Assembly (NCBI GenBank): GCA_903913285.1
Contig: CAIWKO010000034.1
Span: 52,444 to 116,443 of the forward strand
Source of the DNA: an uncultured Bacteroidales bacterium
GTDB taxonomy: Bacteria; Bacteroidota; Bacteroidia; Bacteroidales; CAIWKO01
Direction: 5' to 3'
DNA: 64,000 nt
Shown one piece after another: positions 1 to 10,312 of this stretch (positions are counted from its first letter, which is position 1; every line of letters starts with the position of its first letter). The position numbers and the translations under genes were made by a program. The notes beneath the pieces are model-generated. The model had not been told where the DNA came from. It worked only from the letters and a program-made list of their open reading frames with translations, and did no database searches.

Positions 1-29
1 TCCCTAAAGCCTCGCCATTTCAAAACTTG

Positions 30-45
30 TCCGCCCTTTGGCGGA
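30..45. repeat. short perfect hairpin TCCGCC-cttt-GGCGGA
   Basis: 6-bp stem, 4-nt loop; same stem recurs at 176-191. Confidence 0.6.
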
Positions 46-175
46 TAATATCCCTCCCTCTGCCATTCCTTTTTATTGTTTCGAAGAAACAAAGTGCGTT
101 GGCACATCCAAACGGCGGGCCGGCGCAGGCTGTGAATGAATAAAATAATAGAAAATCGTAAAAGGCGTTTACGTT

Positions 176-191
176 TCCGCCTATTGGCGGA
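176..191. repeat. short perfect hairpin TCCGCC-tatt-GGCGGA
   Basis: same stem as 30-45 with different loop. Confidence 0.6.
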
Positions 192-352
192 CTACTTTTA
201 CTGATTTTCTTATTTTTTTCAGAGCGCGTGGAAGCTTCGTTTGGATTGTCTTTTTCTTTGGTTCGTTTCTTTTGGACACGCAAAAGAAATGAACAATTAT
301 AAAAAACTCCCTCAGTCATTTAACTTCAGGAGGCTTTTAACTTTAGGCACCT

Positions 353-378
353 GCCCGACTGAAGCCGTTCAGGCGGGC
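353..378. repeat. dispersed imperfect palindrome GCCCGACTGAA-gccg-TTCAGGCGGGC
   Basis: near-identical element at 48241-48265; each lies next to a CTTTAGGCACTT motif. Confidence 0.65.
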
Positions 379-385
379 TTTAAGT

Positions 386-435
386 ACTTTAGGCACTTTA
401 GGCACTTCAAACTTTAGGCACTTTAAATACTTCCC
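386..435. repeat. degenerate tandem repeat of ACTTTAGGC (9/7 bp units)
   Basis: ACTTTAGGC ACTTTAGGC ACTTCAA ACTTTAGGC ACTTTAAAT ACTTCCC; runs across the stop codon of the 423-962 CDS. Confidence 0.7.
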
Positions 436-962
436 TTCCCCATTTTCATCAAAACATCCCACAACACTATCCCTGCGCTCACCGAAACATTAAACGAATG
501 TTTCGTCCCGAACTGCGGAATCTCCACACAAACATCACACAACTTCAGCGCGTTCTCATCAACCCCGTTTATCTCGTTCCCAAAAACAAGAACATACTTA
601 CTGTCGCCATCCGGCAAAAAATCCTTCAGGTTTATGCTGCTGTCGGTTTGTTCAATTCCTATTATCTTGTAATTTGCTTTCCGCAACTGTTCCAACGCCT
701 CACTCGTATGCTCAAAATATTCCCAAACAACCGATTCCGTTGCATCCAGTGCTGTCTTCTGTATCTCCCGGTGTGGCGGAGTAGCCGTAATACCACACAA
801 CACCAGTTTCTCCACACAAAAAGCATCGCACGTCCTGAACACCGAACCTATATTATGCATACTCCGTATATTATCCAGCACCACCACCACGGGCTTTTTT
901 TCCTGCCTTCTGAACTCCTCCACCGTAACCCTCCCCAACTCCTCTATCCTCAATTTCCGCAT
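423..962 (-). CDS. RNA methyltransferase, TrmH/SpoU (SPOUT) family
   Basis: motifs NIGSVFRTCDAF, LVFGNEINGVDE, FNVSVSAGIVLWD. Confidence 0.9.
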   Translation of the reverse strand: MRKLRIEELGRVTVEEFRRQEKKPVVVVLDNIRSMHNIGSVFRTCDAFCVEKLVLCGITATPPHREIQKTALDATESVVWEYFEHTSEALEQLRKANYKIIGIEQTDSSINLKDFLPDGDSKYVLVFGNEINGVDENALKLCDVCVEIPQFGTKHSFNVSVSAGIVLWDVLMKMGKGSI

Positions 963-970
963 AAATCCAC

Positions 971-1033
971 TATTAACTATTCACTGTTCACTATTCACTG
1001 TTCACTGTTCACTGTTCACTATTCACTATTCAC
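971..1033. repeat. heptanucleotide tandem repeat T(A/G)TTCAC, 9 units
   Basis: tattaac tattcac tgttcac tattcac tgttcac tgttcac tgttcac tattcac tattcac read directly. Confidence 0.9.
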
Positions 1034-1039
1034 TATCCC

Positions 1040-1987
1040 TCACTCCCTCTTCCCCTGTTTCCTCTGGTGAAAAGCATACGACAAGCCCACGCCTATAACC
1101 TCCTTAAACTGTGTCCGCGGAACATCCCCCTTCGGTGTCTTTATCCTCACATCATCATCATAAATCAACTGCGTGTTTATCGTTGTCGACAACCACTTGT
1201 TCACCTTCAAACCCACCAACACGTTCCAGTTCACATCCACGTTCCCAAACTTGTGCAAATAATCGCTAAACAACTCCACCGATGTGTTCACCGTCACATT
1301 TTTAAAAACCTCCTTATTAAACACTGCCCTCACATAAGCACCAAACTCCCCCTTCATCCTTTTCCCTTTCTCCACACCAAAATCACCATGTGCCGAAAGC
1401 GTGTCATCCTCCACAAACGTAAAACGTCCTGCTGCCGGCGAAACATACAACGTAAAAAACTCTGCCGGAACATAATTGATCCCTATCCCTGCCACCACAT
1501 AACCCGGAGCCATAAACTTCGAAATAGCCACGCTGTCATTCGGATAATTATAACCGTTCGTAAACTGTGTCCTCACATTTGCCAGCAGCGTAACATCCCA
1601 GTGTTTCCCCAGCGCGTATCCGTATGATGTCGTATACTCCACCTTATCATCCGTCTTCGTAAACCGTGCCGCGCTGCTTTTCCCCAGCAACTGAAACCCG
1701 TACGCCAAATCTATCGTGTTCTTCCACGAACTTTTCTGCCTCCTATAATCCGCTTTCAAATTAAACAAGGCCCCTGCACCAAACGAATTCTGTCCCCCCG
1801 ACGCCCAGTTCGTAAACGTCGCCTGGTTTATATTCACCGTTGCCGTTCCCAAAATCGTCCACGGTCTCACGCTGTCTTTCACATTCAGCTCGCTCCGGTC
1901 TAGCTTTGTTGCCACTTTGTCTATCGGGTCCTGTCCCATCGCCATCCCTGTCCACAACACTCCCGCCAGCAATAACATCTTTCTCAT
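1040..1987 (-). CDS. DUF3078-like secreted/outer membrane protein
   Basis: signal peptide; TVNINQATFTNWASGGQNSFGAGALFNLKADYRR typical of DUF3078. Confidence 0.85.
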   Translation of the reverse strand: MRKMLLLAGVLWTGMAMGQDPIDKVATKLDRSELNVKDSVRPWTILGTATVNINQATFTNWASGGQNSFGAGALFNLKADYRRQKSSWKNTIDLAYGFQLLGKSSAARFTKTDDKVEYTTSYGYALGKHWDVTLLANVRTQFTNGYNYPNDSVAISKFMAPGYVVAGIGINYVPAEFFTLYVSPAAGRFTFVEDDTLSAHGDFGVEKGKRMKGEFGAYVRAVFNKEVFKNVTVNTSVELFSDYLHKFGNVDVNWNVLVGLKVNKWLSTTINTQLIYDDDVRIKTPKGDVPRTQFKEVIGVGLSYAFHQRKQGKRE

Positions 1988-2062
1988 ACCTTAAAATTTA
2001 AAATGATGCTGCAAAAATATAAAAAAATAATCGAATCCGTTTACAAACAACCTTCCAAAAAA

Positions 2063-2100
2063 AAGAGGCTGCCCGATGTGTTTCATCCCGACAGCCTCTT
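2063..2100 (-). terminator. intrinsic terminator downstream of ssb
   Basis: AAGAGGCTG...CAGCCTCTT stem with T-run on minus strand. Confidence 0.7.
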
Positions 2101-2126
2101 GTGATTAAAAAAAAACTAGCAGTCAC

Positions 2127-2480
2127 TCATGCAGCCTTTTCTTTTCTGACGATTTCGGTAGCTTCGAAACTAAATGCCCTGATTTCAACAACATTTTGTT
2201 TTTTGCCGCTTTTGTCAGTATATTGGCGATACGTTATTTTTCCCTGCAAACTGACAAAAGTTCCTTTCCTGATCTTTTCCAGGGCTTCTTCCCCAAGTTT
2301 ATCCCACATCACCACATTGTGCCAGGTGGTGTTGCGCACCCATTCGTCATTGTTGTTTTTATAACTGGTGCTTGTTGCCAACGAAAAACGTATCATCTGG
2401 TTTCCGTTCTTCATGGTTCTTACTTCAGGATTCGTGCCTGCGAATCCGCTTAATTCTACTTTGTTAATTGACTTTTCCAT
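2127..2480 (-). CDS. ssb: single-stranded DNA-binding protein
   Basis: OB-fold SSB: NKVELSGFAGTNPEVRTMKNGNQMIRFSLAT...TWHNVVMWDKLGE. Confidence 0.93.
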   Translation of the reverse strand: MEKSINKVELSGFAGTNPEVRTMKNGNQMIRFSLATSTSYKNNNDEWVRNTTWHNVVMWDKLGEEALEKIRKGTFVSLQGKITYRQYTDKSGKKQNVVEIRAFSFEATEIVRKEKAA

Positions 2481-2655
2481 GATACTTAAGATTTAATTGT
2501 TAAACTTTTTTTGTTACTGAAATTTGATGAAGCAAAGTAAACACCTCAGAGAAAGTTTATTCGGTTATTAAATATTTGTATTCGGATATAGTCGGTTGTA
2601 AGCGTTTGTAAACGGATAATTTTATATATTTGTAATCCAAAAAATAATAGTTCTC

Positions 2656-3024
2656 ATGAGTGATAAACGTAAATGCCTCGATTGCGGAGAAGAATTTAGT
2701 GGCCGTATCGACAAAAAATTTTGTTCGGACATGTGCCGTAATTCTTATAACAACAAACTTAACAGCGATTCCATCAATCTGGTGCGCAACATCAACGCCA
2801 TATTGCGCAAAAACAGGCGCATACTTGAAGAGGTGAACCACGATGAAAAAACCAAGGTTCATAAGAAAAAGCTGCTCGATAAAGGCTTTGATTTCAATTA
2901 TTTTACAAGCATTTATAAAACACAGAAAGGAACCGTTTATCATTTTTGCTATGAACAAGGCTATCTCGAATTGGATAACGATTTCTATTTCTTGGTTGTC
3001 AATAAAAAAATAAAGGAAGAGTAG
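2656..3024 (+). CDS. small zinc-ribbon protein
   Basis: [28 protein letters not shown] at N-terminus. Confidence 0.75.
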   Translation: MSDKRKCLDCGEEFSGRIDKKFCSDMCRNSYNNKLNSDSINLVRNINAILRKNRRILEEVNHDEKTKVHKKKLLDKGFDFNYFTSIYKTQKGTVYHFCYEQGYLELDNDFYFLVVNKKIKEE

Positions 3025-3059
3025 TTAATGTAGATGACTTCATTCCAAAAAACCTAACT

Positions 3060-5705
3060 TTGCTTAAAATTTTCCCCGTGTCCAAACCCAAATCCACCAT
3101 CGCCGAAACCCCCTTGATGAAACAACACAACGCCATCAAGGCCCGCTTCCCCGATGCCCTCCTCCTCTTCCGCGTGGGCGACTTCTACGAAACCTTTGGC
3201 TCCGATGCCGTCCGTGCTTCCAACATCCTCGGCATTGTCCTTACCCGTCGCGCCAACGGCTCCGCCACCTTCATCGATCTCGCTGGCTTCCCCCACCATG
3301 CCCTCGACACCTACCTGCCCCGTCTCGTCCGCGCCGGCCTCCGTGTCGCCATCTGCGATCAGCTCGAAGACCCCAAACTAACCAAAACCATCGTCAAACG
3401 AGGCATAACCGAAATCATCACCCCCGGCGTTGCCTGCAACGACAAGGTCCTCGACCACAAACAAAACAACTTCCTCGCCGCCGTCCATCTCGCCGCCAAC
3501 ATCGTCGGCGTCTCCTTCCTCGACATCTCCACAGGCGAATACTACCTCGCTCAGGGCTCCCCCGAATACATCGACAACCTCATGCAATCATTCCGGCCAA
3601 ACGAGGTCATCGTCCAAAAAAACAAACAACCCCAATTCATCGCCGCCTTCGGCGACAAATTCTACATCTCCACCTTCGACGATTGGGTCTTCACCCCCGA
3701 CTTCGCCCTCAACATACTCCTAACCCACTTCCAAACCACCTCACTCAAAGGCTTCGGCATCAGCGATCTCGACTCCGCCATCATAGCCGCCGGCGCTGCC
3801 CTCCACTATCTCGCCGAAACCCAACACGACCGCATCTCCCACATCTCAAAACTAACCCGCATCGAACCCGACCGCTACGTCTGGATCGATCGTTTCACCA
3901 TCCGCAACCTGGAGCTCCTCAGCTCCCCCAACGAAAAGGCCCTCACCCTGCTTGATATCATCGACCAAACCCTAACCCCCATGGGCAGCCGGCTGTTAAA
4001 ACGCTGGATCGTCATGCCGCTTAAAAACAAACAACCTATCGAAGAACGCCTCAACACTGTCGAATATTTCATCCAACATCCCGACTTTTCCGAACAACTT
4101 TCCAAACATGTCAAACTCATTGGCGACCTGGAGCGTCTCATCTCCAAAGTAGCCGTTGGCAAAATCAACCCGCGCGAGGTCGTTCAGATAAAAAGGGCGC
4201 TCCATGCCATAGCGTACATCAAAAACCTCTTCCAAACCTCCGAAAACCCTCCCTTACAAAAAATAGCAGAACAACTAAACCCCTGCAAACTCATCTCCGA
4301 TCGCATCCAACACGACCTCAACGACGACCCTCCTGCCTTAGCCATCAAAGGCAACATCATTTCCCGGGGCGTTTCCCCCGAGCTCGACGAACTTCGCCAA
4401 CTCGCCTTCTCGGGAAAAGACTTTCTCGTGCAGATCCAGCAGCGCGAAAGCGAACTCACCGGCATCCCTTCACTAAAAATATCCTTCAACAACGTATTCG
4501 GCTACTACATCGAAGTAACCAACACACACAAAAACAAAGTCCCCCCCACCTGGACCCGCAAACAAACCCTCGTCAACTGCGAACGCTACATCACCGAAGA
4601 ACTCAAACAATACGAAGAAAAAATTCTCGGTGCCGAAGAAAAAATTCTGGCGCTCGAAACCCAGCTCTACAACCAACTTGTCGCTGCCCTGTTCGATTAC
4701 ATCAAACCCATCCAGCTCAACGCATCCCTAACCGCTTCCGTCGATTGTTTGCTCTCTGCAGCCTCCATTGCCGTTCAAAACAACTACACCCGTCCACAAA
4801 TCAACGACACTTTCGTGATCGACATCAAAAACGGACGACATCCCGTCATCGAACAAAACCTGCCTGCCGGCGAAAAATACATTGCCAACGATGTCTATCT
4901 TGATGACTCCAAACAACAGATCATCATCATCACCGGTCCCAATATGGCTGGCAAATCTGCCCTCTTGCGCCAAACCGCTTTAATAGTATTGCTTGCGCAG
5001 ATCGGAAGTTACGTCCCCGCCGAATCGGCTCAAATTGGCATCGTCGACAAGATATTCACCAGGGTAGGAGCTTCCGACAACATATCCTCAGGCGAATCCA
5101 CCTTCATGGTCGAGATGAACGAAACCGCCAGCATTCTCAACAACATATCCTCGCGGAGCCTCATATTACTCGACGAGATAGGCCGCGGAACCAGCACCTA
5201 CGACGGCATTTCCATAGCCTGGGCCATAGCCGAATATCTTCACGAGAACAAACTCTTTAAACCCAAGGTACTATTTGCCACCCACTACCACGAACTCAAC
5301 GAAATGGCAAAAACCATGCAGGGTATCAAAAACTTTCACGTATCGGTTAAAGAGATCGGCAACAAGATCATATTCATGCGCAAACTTATCCCCGGCGGAA
5401 CCGAACATAGCTTCGGCATTCACGTGGCGAAAATGGCAGGCATCCCTCAGCGCGTCATCGACCGCGCAAACGATTTGCTCCACAGCCTCGAGAAAGACCA
5501 CAGCAACCAGGAACTCAACACCAATCCCGTCGGGAAACAAAACAACACTGCCGATAACTATCAGCTAAGCTTCATCCAGCTCGACGATCCCCTCCTTGAG
5601 CAGATCAAAGACGACATTCTGAACACCGACATCAACACCCTCACACCCGTTGAAGCACTGATGAAACTAAATGAGATCAAGAACCTCCTGAAAAAAAAGA
5701 AATAG
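3060..5705 (+). CDS. mutS: DNA mismatch repair protein MutS
   Basis: [31 protein letters not shown]; Walker [24 protein letters not shown]; start may lie slightly downstream. Confidence 0.97.
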   Translation: MLKIFPVSKPKSTIAETPLMKQHNAIKARFPDALLLFRVGDFYETFGSDAVRASNILGIVLTRRANGSATFIDLAGFPHHALDTYLPRLVRAGLRVAICDQLEDPKLTKTIVKRGITEIITPGVACNDKVLDHKQNNFLAAVHLAANIVGVSFLDISTGEYYLAQGSPEYIDNLMQSFRPNEVIVQKNKQPQFIAAFGDKFYISTFDDWVFTPDFALNILLTHFQTTSLKGFGISDLDSAIIAAGAALHYLAETQHDRISHISKLTRIEPDRYVWIDRFTIRNLELLSSPNEKALTLLDIIDQTLTPMGSRLLKRWIVMPLKNKQPIEERLNTVEYFIQHPDFSEQLSKHVKLIGDLERLISKVAVGKINPREVVQIKRALHAIAYIKNLFQTSENPPLQKIAEQLNPCKLISDRIQHDLNDDPPALAIKGNIISRGVSPELDELRQLAFSGKDFLVQIQQRESELTGIPSLKISFNNVFGYYIEVTNTHKNKVPPTWTRKQTLVNCERYITEELKQYEEKILGAEEKILALETQLYNQLVAALFDYIKPIQLNASLTASVDCLLSAASIAVQNNYTRPQINDTFVIDIKNGRHPVIEQNLPAGEKYIANDVYLDDSKQQIIIITGPNMAGKSALLRQTALIVLLAQIGSYVPAESAQIGIVDKIFTRVGASDNISSGESTFMVEMNETASILNNISSRSLILLDEIGRGTSTYDGISIAWAIAEYLHENKLFKPKVLFATHYHELNEMAKTMQGIKNFHVSVKEIGNKIIFMRKLIPGGTEHSFGIHVAKMAGIPQRVIDRANDLLHSLEKDHSNQELNTNPVGKQNNTADNYQLSFIQLDDPLLEQIKDDILNTDINTLTPVEALMKLNEIKNLLKKKK

Positions 5706-5744
5706 TTTTTAGTTTAACGTAATATCCTAAGCCCCGCACACCTC

Positions 5745-5777
5745 CTACCAGATACCAAATACCATATACCTTATACC
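5745..5777. repeat. heptanucleotide repeat (nnATACC), about 5 units
   Basis: CTACCAG ATACCAA ATACCAT ATACCTT ATACC, exact 7-bp period ending at the stop codon of the 5777-6712 CDS. Confidence 0.8.
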
Positions 5778-6712
5778 TATTTATAAAACCCTTCCAGATT
5801 TTTCCAGCGCTTATGCGACCACAGCCAGTATTGCGGAGCACGCAGTATGGTCTTTTCCAAACATTCGATGTACGAGTTCATAACGAAGCCGTATTCGGTA
5901 TCTTTCGGGTGGTCTGCTATCCGGATGAGGTGTATCTTGTACCTTCCTTTTCCTACACGTTCCATATCGGCATAAACCACCGGAAAATCATATTCTTTGG
6001 CATACTTTTCGGCACCATACATGAAATAGGTTTCTTTATTCAGGAAAGTTCTCGGAAATCCTTTCTTCGCACCTCCGGGATATTGGTCCGCCAGAAAAAG
6101 GCTAGCGGTCAAACGGTCTTTATCTTTTGCAAATTCCTCTTTAATGTTATCGGCGTTGATGATTTTCATGCCGGTTTTGCTGCGTTTATTATTTATCAGA
6201 ACATTTAGTACCTGATTCGACAAAGGTTTCCCAACCCCGACGGCCAGGTGCGGAAACAAAAGGTTAAGGGCATAGATCAAAATTTCCCAGTTGCCGTAGT
6301 GTGCCGACATAAAAATAACACTTCGCTGATCCTTCGCATAATTTTCCATGATCTCAGGATTATCGCAACTGATCCTGTTCAGTAAATTTTTCTTTCCGAT
6401 CGTAAGACATTTGATCGTCTCGAAAAACATATCCGACAAAAACATAAAGAACTGTTTCGATACCTGATGCAGATTTACCGTATCGGGTAAACTTCCTTCC
6501 AGATTCTTTTCCACTACTTTTTTGCGATAATTAAAAACATAATACAACAACAGGTACATGATCTTTGAAAACACATAAAGAACCTGAATCGGCAACAACG
6601 AAAACAACAACAGCAAATAAAAAAGGAAGTAATTAATGCATTTGGAAAAGAAGGAGATCATTTTGCTTTGATAAAATTGTTTTCGGGCCGAAACTTTTGC
6701 AAATATAACCAA
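5777..6712 (-). CDS. lysophospholipid (lipid A biosynthesis) acyltransferase family
   Basis: MSAHYGNWEI, LADQYPGGAKKG, LWSHKRWKN; HtrB/LpxL-like. Confidence 0.88.
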   Translation of the reverse strand: MVIFAKVSARKQFYQSKMISFFSKCINYFLFYLLLLFSLLPIQVLYVFSKIMYLLLYYVFNYRKKVVEKNLEGSLPDTVNLHQVSKQFFMFLSDMFFETIKCLTIGKKNLLNRISCDNPEIMENYAKDQRSVIFMSAHYGNWEILIYALNLLFPHLAVGVGKPLSNQVLNVLINNKRSKTGMKIINADNIKEEFAKDKDRLTASLFLADQYPGGAKKGFPRTFLNKETYFMYGAEKYAKEYDFPVVYADMERVGKGRYKIHLIRIADHPKDTEYGFVMNSYIECLEKTILRAPQYWLWSHKRWKNLEGFYK

Positions 6713-6777
6713 ATCGCAAATTTTATGTTTTAATATTCTTTTTTTTACTAATCTTGTGAAAAATAAATTGTAGGCTC

Positions 6778-7608
6778 ATGAAGCATAAAATTATTGTTCC
6801 CGGATCATTAATACTTCTGATGTTGTTCGTAGTGACTGCGAAGAGTTCCGCACAGGTTGTTTCGCCCAAAGATTCGGTTATTGTAATGTTTGGCGATACA
6901 CGCACCAATCATGAAGTTCATAAGCTGATAGTAAAAGATATTATGACGTTTCATCCCGTTGCTGTATTCCATACAGGGGATCTGGTGTATAACGGCAAAC
7001 TGACATCGGACTGGAATATATTTAAATCGATCATGAAACCCATCCTCGATTCGAGCCGCTTTTATCCGAGTTTCGGGAACCACGAGATGCACAGCGAAAC
7101 GATGACGACAGATTATAAGGTTCCGAACAACGGCAAATGGTATTCGGTGAATATTATGAACATCCATTTTACGGTTCTCGACAACTTTTCTAATTTTTCT
7201 GTAGGTTCGAAACAATATAAATGGCTGGTGGCCGATTTGAAAGCAAGCAGCAGCAGTTTGTTCCGCGTGGTGGTGATGCATTTAACCGTCTACAGTTCGG
7301 GGCCACATAAAGACAAGATCAAAAAGATAAAAAGATCTCTGGTTCCTTTGTTCGAGAAATATGGTGTAAGCGTGGTTTTCAGCGGACACAATCACAGCTA
7401 CGAGAAGTCATTTGCCAACAATATTTATTATATAACCACGGCAGGAGGAGGTGCCCCGTTGTATGATAAGGTGCGGACGCTTCCCGAATCGCAATTGTAT
7501 ATTAAAAACTATAATTTCTGCACATTGAAAGTAAAAAACAAGACGCTGGAGATTCGGGCGCTGGATACGAACATGCGCGTGATTGATGCCGTGAATATCA
7601 AGAAATAA
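6778..7608 (+). CDS. metallophosphoesterase
   Basis: MFGDTR, HTGDLVYNG, GNHEMH, FSGHNHSYE. Confidence 0.9.
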   Translation: MKHKIIVPGSLILLMLFVVTAKSSAQVVSPKDSVIVMFGDTRTNHEVHKLIVKDIMTFHPVAVFHTGDLVYNGKLTSDWNIFKSIMKPILDSSRFYPSFGNHEMHSETMTTDYKVPNNGKWYSVNIMNIHFTVLDNFSNFSVGSKQYKWLVADLKASSSSLFRVVVMHLTVYSSGPHKDKIKKIKRSLVPLFEKYGVSVVFSGHNHSYEKSFANNIYYITTAGGGAPLYDKVRTLPESQLYIKNYNFCTLKVKNKTLEIRALDTNMRVIDAVNIKK

Positions 7609-7642
7609 TTGTCATAATACCAACTTTTATCATGCTAATGAA

Positions 7643-10231
7643 ATGATACCGGACAAAAGGATACTTCGATATATTATTCTTTTACTTTTTTGGCTTTTGC
7701 CGCAAATAGTTTTATCGCAGAATTATGTTGTCAGCTCTCCCGATAAGGCTCTGGTGGTGAAGTTTGGCTTGAGTTCGGGAGCGCCGTATTATGAGGTATA
7801 TTATAAGAACAAACAGTTGCTTCGTCCATCGCAAATGGGTTTTTTATTGAATCAGCAAACTGTTTCCGAAGCGAAATATACGATAGGAGGGAATCCAATC
7901 ATGAAAACGATCGATGAGACCTGGAAACCCCTCTACGGACAATTTTCGGAAATCAAAAATGAAGCAAATCAGCTTGAAATTGCTTTGGTTCAGAAGGATT
8001 TTCCGTTTTATCGTTTCGATGTCATTATAAGAGTTTATAACGAAGGATTCGCGTTTCGTTATCGGTTTCCGCAACAGGAAAATCTTCAAAAATTTACCAT
8101 TGCCGATGAACTAACAGAGTTTAATTTTGTAAAGAATCTTTCGGCCTGGTGGATGGCTGACGATGGTGGTATTTATGAGCAGGTGTTCAAAAAAACACCT
8201 CTGAGCCACGTGAAAAACATTTTTACTCCGGTTACACTGAGCGACGACAGTTTATATGTGGCCATTCACGAAGCCGCTTTGACGGATTATGCAGCGATGG
8301 CTTTGGTGCGTTCTGCAAAAGATTCGCTGAGCCTGAAATGCAATCTGGCTCCGTGGCCCGACGGCATAAAGGTGAAAACTTCGGCTCCGCGCTATACGCC
8401 CTGGCGCTATATGCTTGTAACGGATAAATTGTCAACTCTGGTGGAAAGTCAGATGATTTTGAACCTCAACGACACTTGTGCTTATAAGGATGTGAGTTGG
8501 ATAAAGCCCATGAAGTTCGTCGGTATTTTTTGGGCGATGCATACCCGAAAATGGACGTGGGCGTCGGGGCCAAATCACGGTGCGAATACCGAACATGCAA
8601 AAAGCTATATCGATTTTGCTGCTGCACATCGTATCGGCGGGTTGCTGATGGAAGGATGGAACCGGGGCTGGGAAACCTGGGCCGTGAGCGATTCGTCGGT
8701 GCAGGATTTTACCAAAGCCTATCCCGATCTGAACCTAAAGGAAGTTGTGGACTACGGAAAGCAAAAGGGCGTGGAAATTATGGGACATCACGAAACCGGA
8801 GGCAATATACCTTTGTATGAAAGCCAAATGAGCGCCGCTTTTAAATATTATCATGCGATGGGGATACCTGCTGTGAAAACAGGCTATTCGGGCACGATGA
8901 TTCCGCGCGGAACTAACCGCCACGGGCAATGGATGGTGAATCATTATCAAAGTGTGGTGGATACGGCTGCCAAATATAAAATGATGATAGATTCGCACGA
9001 GCCGATAATGCCCACGGGGCTCTGCCGCACGTATCCGAACTGGATGACGGGCGAAGCAGTGAGGGGAATGGAATGGTGCAATCTGGAGCCTTTTATGCCA
9101 TCGCATTTAACCACATTGCCTTATACGCGGTCGCTGGCCGGGCCGTTTGATTTCACCATTGGTATTTTCAAACTCAAATACGACACGCTGAAGCCCTGGC
9201 TGCGTGTGAACACAACGGTTGCCAATCAATTGGCTTTATACGTTATTTTTTACAGTCCGATGCAGATGATAGCCGACATGCCCGAAAATCTTGAAAAAAG
9301 CAAAGCCCTAAGTTTCGCCGAAAAGGTGCCCGAAAGTTGGGACGAAAGCCGTTTGCTGCAGGGAAAGATAGGCGAATATACGGTTTATGCCCGCCGCAAA
9401 GATAACGAATGGTGGGCGGGAGCCATCACCAACGAACAAAGCCGAACGCTTGATATTGCTTTGAATTTTTTAGCCGGCGGAAAATTGTATCTGGCGGAGA
9501 TATACAGCGACACGATAGGCACCGATTGGAACAAAACCCCCGAAATTCTGGCCGTCGACCGGTATTTTGTCCGCGCAAGCGATACCATCCGCGCGGCTTT
9601 GGCTAAGGGCGGCGGAATGGCCATTCGGTTTGTTCCCGTTACGGAAAATTCTGCTACAAACATTGTCGCAATAGCCGCCTTCAACAAACAACAGCAAAGT
9701 AAGGCATTTGCTTTTGAGCATGGAAGCGAGTATGGCGCAAAAATCAGAGCGGAACATCTGGCAAAGGGCAAAAAAGTGCTATATGCCAATGCCTACAGCA
9801 ATGATTATGCTGCGGGAGGCGACAACGCCCTCACCGACGGCATATTGGGCACCCAGAACTATCGCGACGGTAGCTGGCAGGGAATTTTGGAAAAAGACCT
9901 GATAGTTACTATTGATATGGCGCGGAGAACGAAAATTCACGCGGTGCACCTGCGTTTTTTGCAATATCAGAAAGATTGGATATTTATTCCCAAACAGGTT
10001 AATATATACGTGTCGGCCGATGGAAAAACGTTCACGGAAGTTTGTTCGCAATCGTTTGAAACCCTGCCCAACGACGAACGGGCGCTGATCAAAGAATTCG
10101 GGGCCAATTTTTCGGATAAGGAGGTGCAATATATTAAAATAGAGGCGCTGAATGCCGGTCCTATACCCCAATGGCACCACGCAGCCGGAAATATGAGCTG
10201 GATGTTTTGCGATGAGGTGATGGTGAAGTAA
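7643..10231 (+). CDS. glycoside hydrolase family 97 (SusB-like alpha-glucosidase) with C-terminal F5/8-type C-like domain
   Basis: SPDKALVVKFGLSSGAPYYEVYYKNKQLL; GLLMEGWNRGWE; GHHETGGNIPLYE; C-terminal discoidin-like module. Confidence 0.9.
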   Translation: MIPDKRILRYIILLLFWLLPQIVLSQNYVVSSPDKALVVKFGLSSGAPYYEVYYKNKQLLRPSQMGFLLNQQTVSEAKYTIGGNPIMKTIDETWKPLYGQFSEIKNEANQLEIALVQKDFPFYRFDVIIRVYNEGFAFRYRFPQQENLQKFTIADELTEFNFVKNLSAWWMADDGGIYEQVFKKTPLSHVKNIFTPVTLSDDSLYVAIHEAALTDYAAMALVRSAKDSLSLKCNLAPWPDGIKVKTSAPRYTPWRYMLVTDKLSTLVESQMILNLNDTCAYKDVSWIKPMKFVGIFWAMHTRKWTWASGPNHGANTEHAKSYIDFAAAHRIGGLLMEGWNRGWETWAVSDSSVQDFTKAYPDLNLKEVVDYGKQKGVEIMGHHETGGNIPLYESQMSAAFKYYHAMGIPAVKTGYSGTMIPRGTNRHGQWMVNHYQSVVDTAAKYKMMIDSHEPIMPTGLCRTYPNWMTGEAVRGMEWCNLEPFMPSHLTTLPYTRSLAGPFDFTIGIFKLKYDTLKPWLRVNTTVANQLALYVIFYSPMQMIADMPENLEKSKALSFAEKVPESWDESRLLQGKIGEYTVYARRKDNEWWAGAITNEQSRTLDIALNFLAGGKLYLAEIYSDTIGTDWNKTPEILAVDRYFVRASDTIRAALAKGGGMAIRFVPVTENSATNIVAIAAFNKQQQSKAFAFEHGSEYGAKIRAEHLAKGKKVLYANAYSNDYAAGGDNALTDGILGTQNYRDGSWQGILEKDLIVTIDMARRTKIHAVHLRFLQYQKDWIFIPKQVNIYVSADGKTFTEVCSQSFETLPNDERALIKEFGANFSDKEVQYIKIEALNAGPIPQWHHAAGNMSWMFCDEVMVK

Positions 10232-10312
10232 AATAGCAAACGGACGGAAACAGATTTCGGCAAACCGGCAATCAGATGGCTGATGAGTTAAGTTTTATGG
10301 TTATTGTGTTTA

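Noticed and set aside
20-319. 99-aa minus-strand ORF at the left edge
   Set aside because: Spans hairpin-bearing intergenic DNA, low-complexity KKRTKEKD and Cys/Phe-rich segments; looks like repeat-derived non-coding sequence.
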